In this document: piece by piece, positions 50,881 through 52,635 of the stretch | Numbering within the stretch: position 1 is the first letter of the stretch | Layout of the letters: every line of letters begins with the position of its first letter | From: Acidobacteriota bacterium | GTDB taxonomy: Bacteria > Acidobacteriota > Blastocatellia > Pyrinomonadales > Pyrinomonadaceae | NCBI GenBank assembly: GCA_003222945.1 | Contig: QHXM01000080.1 | Coordinates: forward strand, 1 to 52,635 | Direction of reading: 5' to 3' | Length of the DNA stretch: 52,635 nt | Notes under the pieces: generated by a model | What the model was told of the DNA's origin: nothing | The model's input: only the letters and a program-made list of their open reading frames with translations | Databases searched by the model: none | Made by a program: the position numbers and the translations under genes

Positions 50881-50968
50881 AAAGTGAATAGTGAATAGTA
50901 GTTTTAACTATTCACTTTTAACTTTTCACTTTTCCGCTTTGACGATTTACCATTTACGATTTACGATT
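50862..50968. repeat. Heptad palindrome (AGTGAAA type) plus tandem GATTTAC heptads
   Basis: AGTGAAAAGTGAAAAGTGAAAAGTGAATAGTGAATAGT ... ACTATTCACTTTTAACTTTTCACTTTT; then GATTTACCATTTACGATTTACGATT. Confidence 0.95.
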
Positions 50969-51355
50969 ATGGCAGCCAGGCTCAGCGTAATATTCTACAT
51001 TCTGCTCTGCGTTGAAGTGGGCATAGTGCTCACAGTGCTGCCCTGGTACTCGCCCTTCGGTCTCGGCGATTGGGGAAGCAACTACTTTCTGCTCTACGCT
51101 GCGCACAAGATTGGCTCACAAGGCTTGCAGCACGCAGTCTCTTCCGGCTGGTTTCGCGGCGCTGTCACTGGTCTCGGATTATTAAATTTGAGCGTGGCCG
51201 TTTGGGAGATAGTCCATTTCAAACAGACCGTTCGCGCGCTTCAAGGCGGAGCAAGCGCTACGCCCGCGCAGAAAGATGACGCGAAAAGTTCAGCACCCGA
51301 TCATCTACCTGATAACGAGCGGCAAAACGAGACCGGCCAGCAGCCCGGCCAGTGA
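50969..51355 (+). CDS. Small membrane protein of unknown function
   Basis: MAARLSVIFYILLCVEVGIVLTVLPWYSPFGLGDWGSNYFLLYAAHKIGSQ; two or three TM segments. Confidence 0.75.
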   Translation: MAARLSVIFYILLCVEVGIVLTVLPWYSPFGLGDWGSNYFLLYAAHKIGSQGLQHAVSSGWFRGAVTGLGLLNLSVAVWEIVHFKQTVRALQGGASATPAQKDDAKSSAPDHLPDNERQNETGQQPGQ

Positions 51356-51944
51356 AGATTTCCAGGATGTTCTTACGCTCGTCCGCGCAGGTTGCCGTGC
51401 GCGCGTCTCTCTAATTCAACTACGCGAAAAGAATCTTCCGGCAAGAACGCTTTACGAACTTGCTCTGCGCTGCGCCGCTATAACCAAAGGCACAGAGACG
51501 CGACTTCTAATCAACGACCGCGCGGACATAGCTAGCACAGCAGGCGCAGACGGCTGCCATCTCACAACACGCTCCATCGAAGCGGGCGTCATTCGCCGCA
51601 CCTTCGGCTCTGGTTTTTTGATAGGCGTCTCGACACATTCTCTTGCAGAGGCACAGAGGGCGCGCGACGGCGGCGCAGACTTCGCAGTCTTCGGTCCGAT
51701 CTTCGACACTGCATCGAAACGAATCTACGGCCCGCCTGTCGGCATGGACCATTTACACGAAGCCGCCGAGACCCTCAGCCCGTTTCCAATCATCGCGCTT
51801 GGCGGCATCACACTTGAGAATGCGGCCAGCGCTCTCAACGCAGGTGCGAGCGGAATCGCCGCGATTCGACTTCTGTCAGATACTAAAAACCTGAAGCGAA
51901 CAATAGAAGGGATAAGAAAGGCAAGTATGAAGGCGGAAGGATGA
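51276..51944 (+). CDS. thiE: Thiamine-phosphate synthase
   Basis: VSLIQLREKNLPARTLYELA, LLINDRADIASTAGADGCHL, ADFAVFGPIFDTASK, IIALGGITLENAASALNAGASGIAAI. Confidence 0.93.
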   Translation: MTRKVQHPIIYLITSGKTRPASSPASEDFQDVLTLVRAGCRARVSLIQLREKNLPARTLYELALRCAAITKGTETRLLINDRADIASTAGADGCHLTTRSIEAGVIRRTFGSGFLIGVSTHSLAEAQRARDGGADFAVFGPIFDTASKRIYGPPVGMDHLHEAAETLSPFPIIALGGITLENAASALNAGASGIAAIRLLSDTKNLKRTIEGIRKASMKAEG

Positions 51945-52007
51945 AGGATGAAGAGAGAAGGTTCAACACCTCGCTTTCTCACTTCAGCCTTCCACCTTCA
52001 TACTTGC
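51921..52007. repeat. Heptad-like palindrome (GAAGGAT type)
   Basis: GCAAGTATGAAGGCGGAAGG (51921-51940) vs CCTTCCACCTTCATACTTGC (51988-52007), 19/20 complementary. Confidence 0.92.
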
Positions 52008-52046
52008 TTTTCGCCTCGCTCTTTATGGCTTGATATACTGTTTCAG

Positions 52047-52635
52047 ATGCCGACCAATGACTTATTGCCAGTTGCGCTCACCATCGCCGGATTCGACCCG
52101 TCTGGCGGCGCAGGCATCATAGCGGACACGAAGACCTTCACAGCTTTCGACTGCTTTGCGACTGCTGCTATCACGTCGCTCACGTTTCAGAACACTAAGG
52201 GCATACGGGGCGCGGCGCATCAGACGGCTGAAACTGTGCGCGCACAAGTTCTGCCTGTCATAGAAGAGTTTCAAGTGGCAGGAGCGAAGACCGGAATGCT
52301 GCCTACGCGCGAGATAATACAGGAGGTCGCGCGCCTGTTCCGTGAAACTGAATTGCCCGCACCCATCGTTGATCCGGTCTTGCGCTCCACATCAGGTTAT
52401 GATCTGATTGAGGAGGACGCGCTCCACGCGCTCATTAAGGAACTGATGCCGCTTGCGCGCCTAATCACACCGAACATTCCTGAAGCCGAACATATCACGG
52501 GTCTCGTCATAAAAGATGAAGAAGGAATGATTCGCGCCGCACACGCAATGCGAGAGATGGGCGCGCACGCCATCTTAGTAAAAGGCGGACACCTGAAGAG
52601 CAGGGATGAGGGCGGCAGCGTGAGGGATGAAAAAA
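52047..52635 (+). CDS. thiD: Hydroxymethylpyrimidine/phosphomethylpyrimidine kinase (runs off window end)
   Basis: VALTIAGFDPSGGAGIIADTKTFTAFDCFATAAITSLTFQNT; DPVLRSTSGYDLIEEDAL; LITPNIPEAEHITG; ILVKGGHL. Confidence 0.92.
   Translation, partial: MPTNDLLPVALTIAGFDPSGGAGIIADTKTFTAFDCFATAAITSLTFQNTKGIRGAAHQTAETVRAQVLPVIEEFQVAGAKTGMLPTREIIQEVARLFRETELPAPIVDPVLRSTSGYDLIEEDALHALIKELMPLARLITPNIPEAEHITGLVIKDEEGMIRAAHAMREMGAHAILVKGGHLKSRDEGGSVRDEK
52599..52635 (+). repeat. GGGATGA-type heptad repeat arm inside the thiD reading frame
   Basis: AGCAGGGATGAGGGCGGCAG (52599-52618) is identical to 13385-13404. Confidence 0.85.

Overview
The 52.6 kb window looks chromosomal and probably comes from an Acidobacteriota genome (Blastocatellia-like). 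That assignment is inferred from VWFA-related acidobacterial proteins (TIGR03436-like), a TIGR03437-like C-terminal domain and DUF4214 modules; no marker gene was tested. Left part: an interrupted radical SAM gene, VWA proteins, tRNA-Gln(CUG), a GAF histidine kinase plus NtrC-type regulator, a HicA/HicB locus, an ABC ATPase, lpxB/lptD, and a run of secreted zincin-type proteases and beta-propeller proteins. Middle part (about 21.5-48.1 kb): a large surface-polysaccharide locus with GT4/GT2/GT-C enzymes, RfbH, an epimerase, a split transketolase, a YfhO-like protein, a GT4-methyltransferase fusion, a coiled-coil methyltransferase, Wzt/Wzm, a STELLO-like protein and an O-antigen ligase. Right part: a TPR protein, thiE and thiD. 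Four non-routine themes stand out. (1) Intergenic palindromes whose arms are degenerate tandem heptamers with a different word at each locus; they often overlap stop codons, one supplies promoter-like sequence, and one copy lies inside thiD. A related CCACAGAG palindrome family has three copies. (2) Eight conserved genes are interrupted; in six of them conserved internal segments appear to be missing rather than simply frameshifted. (3) A candidate chain-terminating 'ruler' methyltransferase (DUF4214-coiled coil-MTase) sits beside Wzt. (4) There is a two-gene small-protein module of unknown function at 46.1-46.6 kb. No CRISPR array, rRNA, transposase, integrase or prophage gene was recognised.
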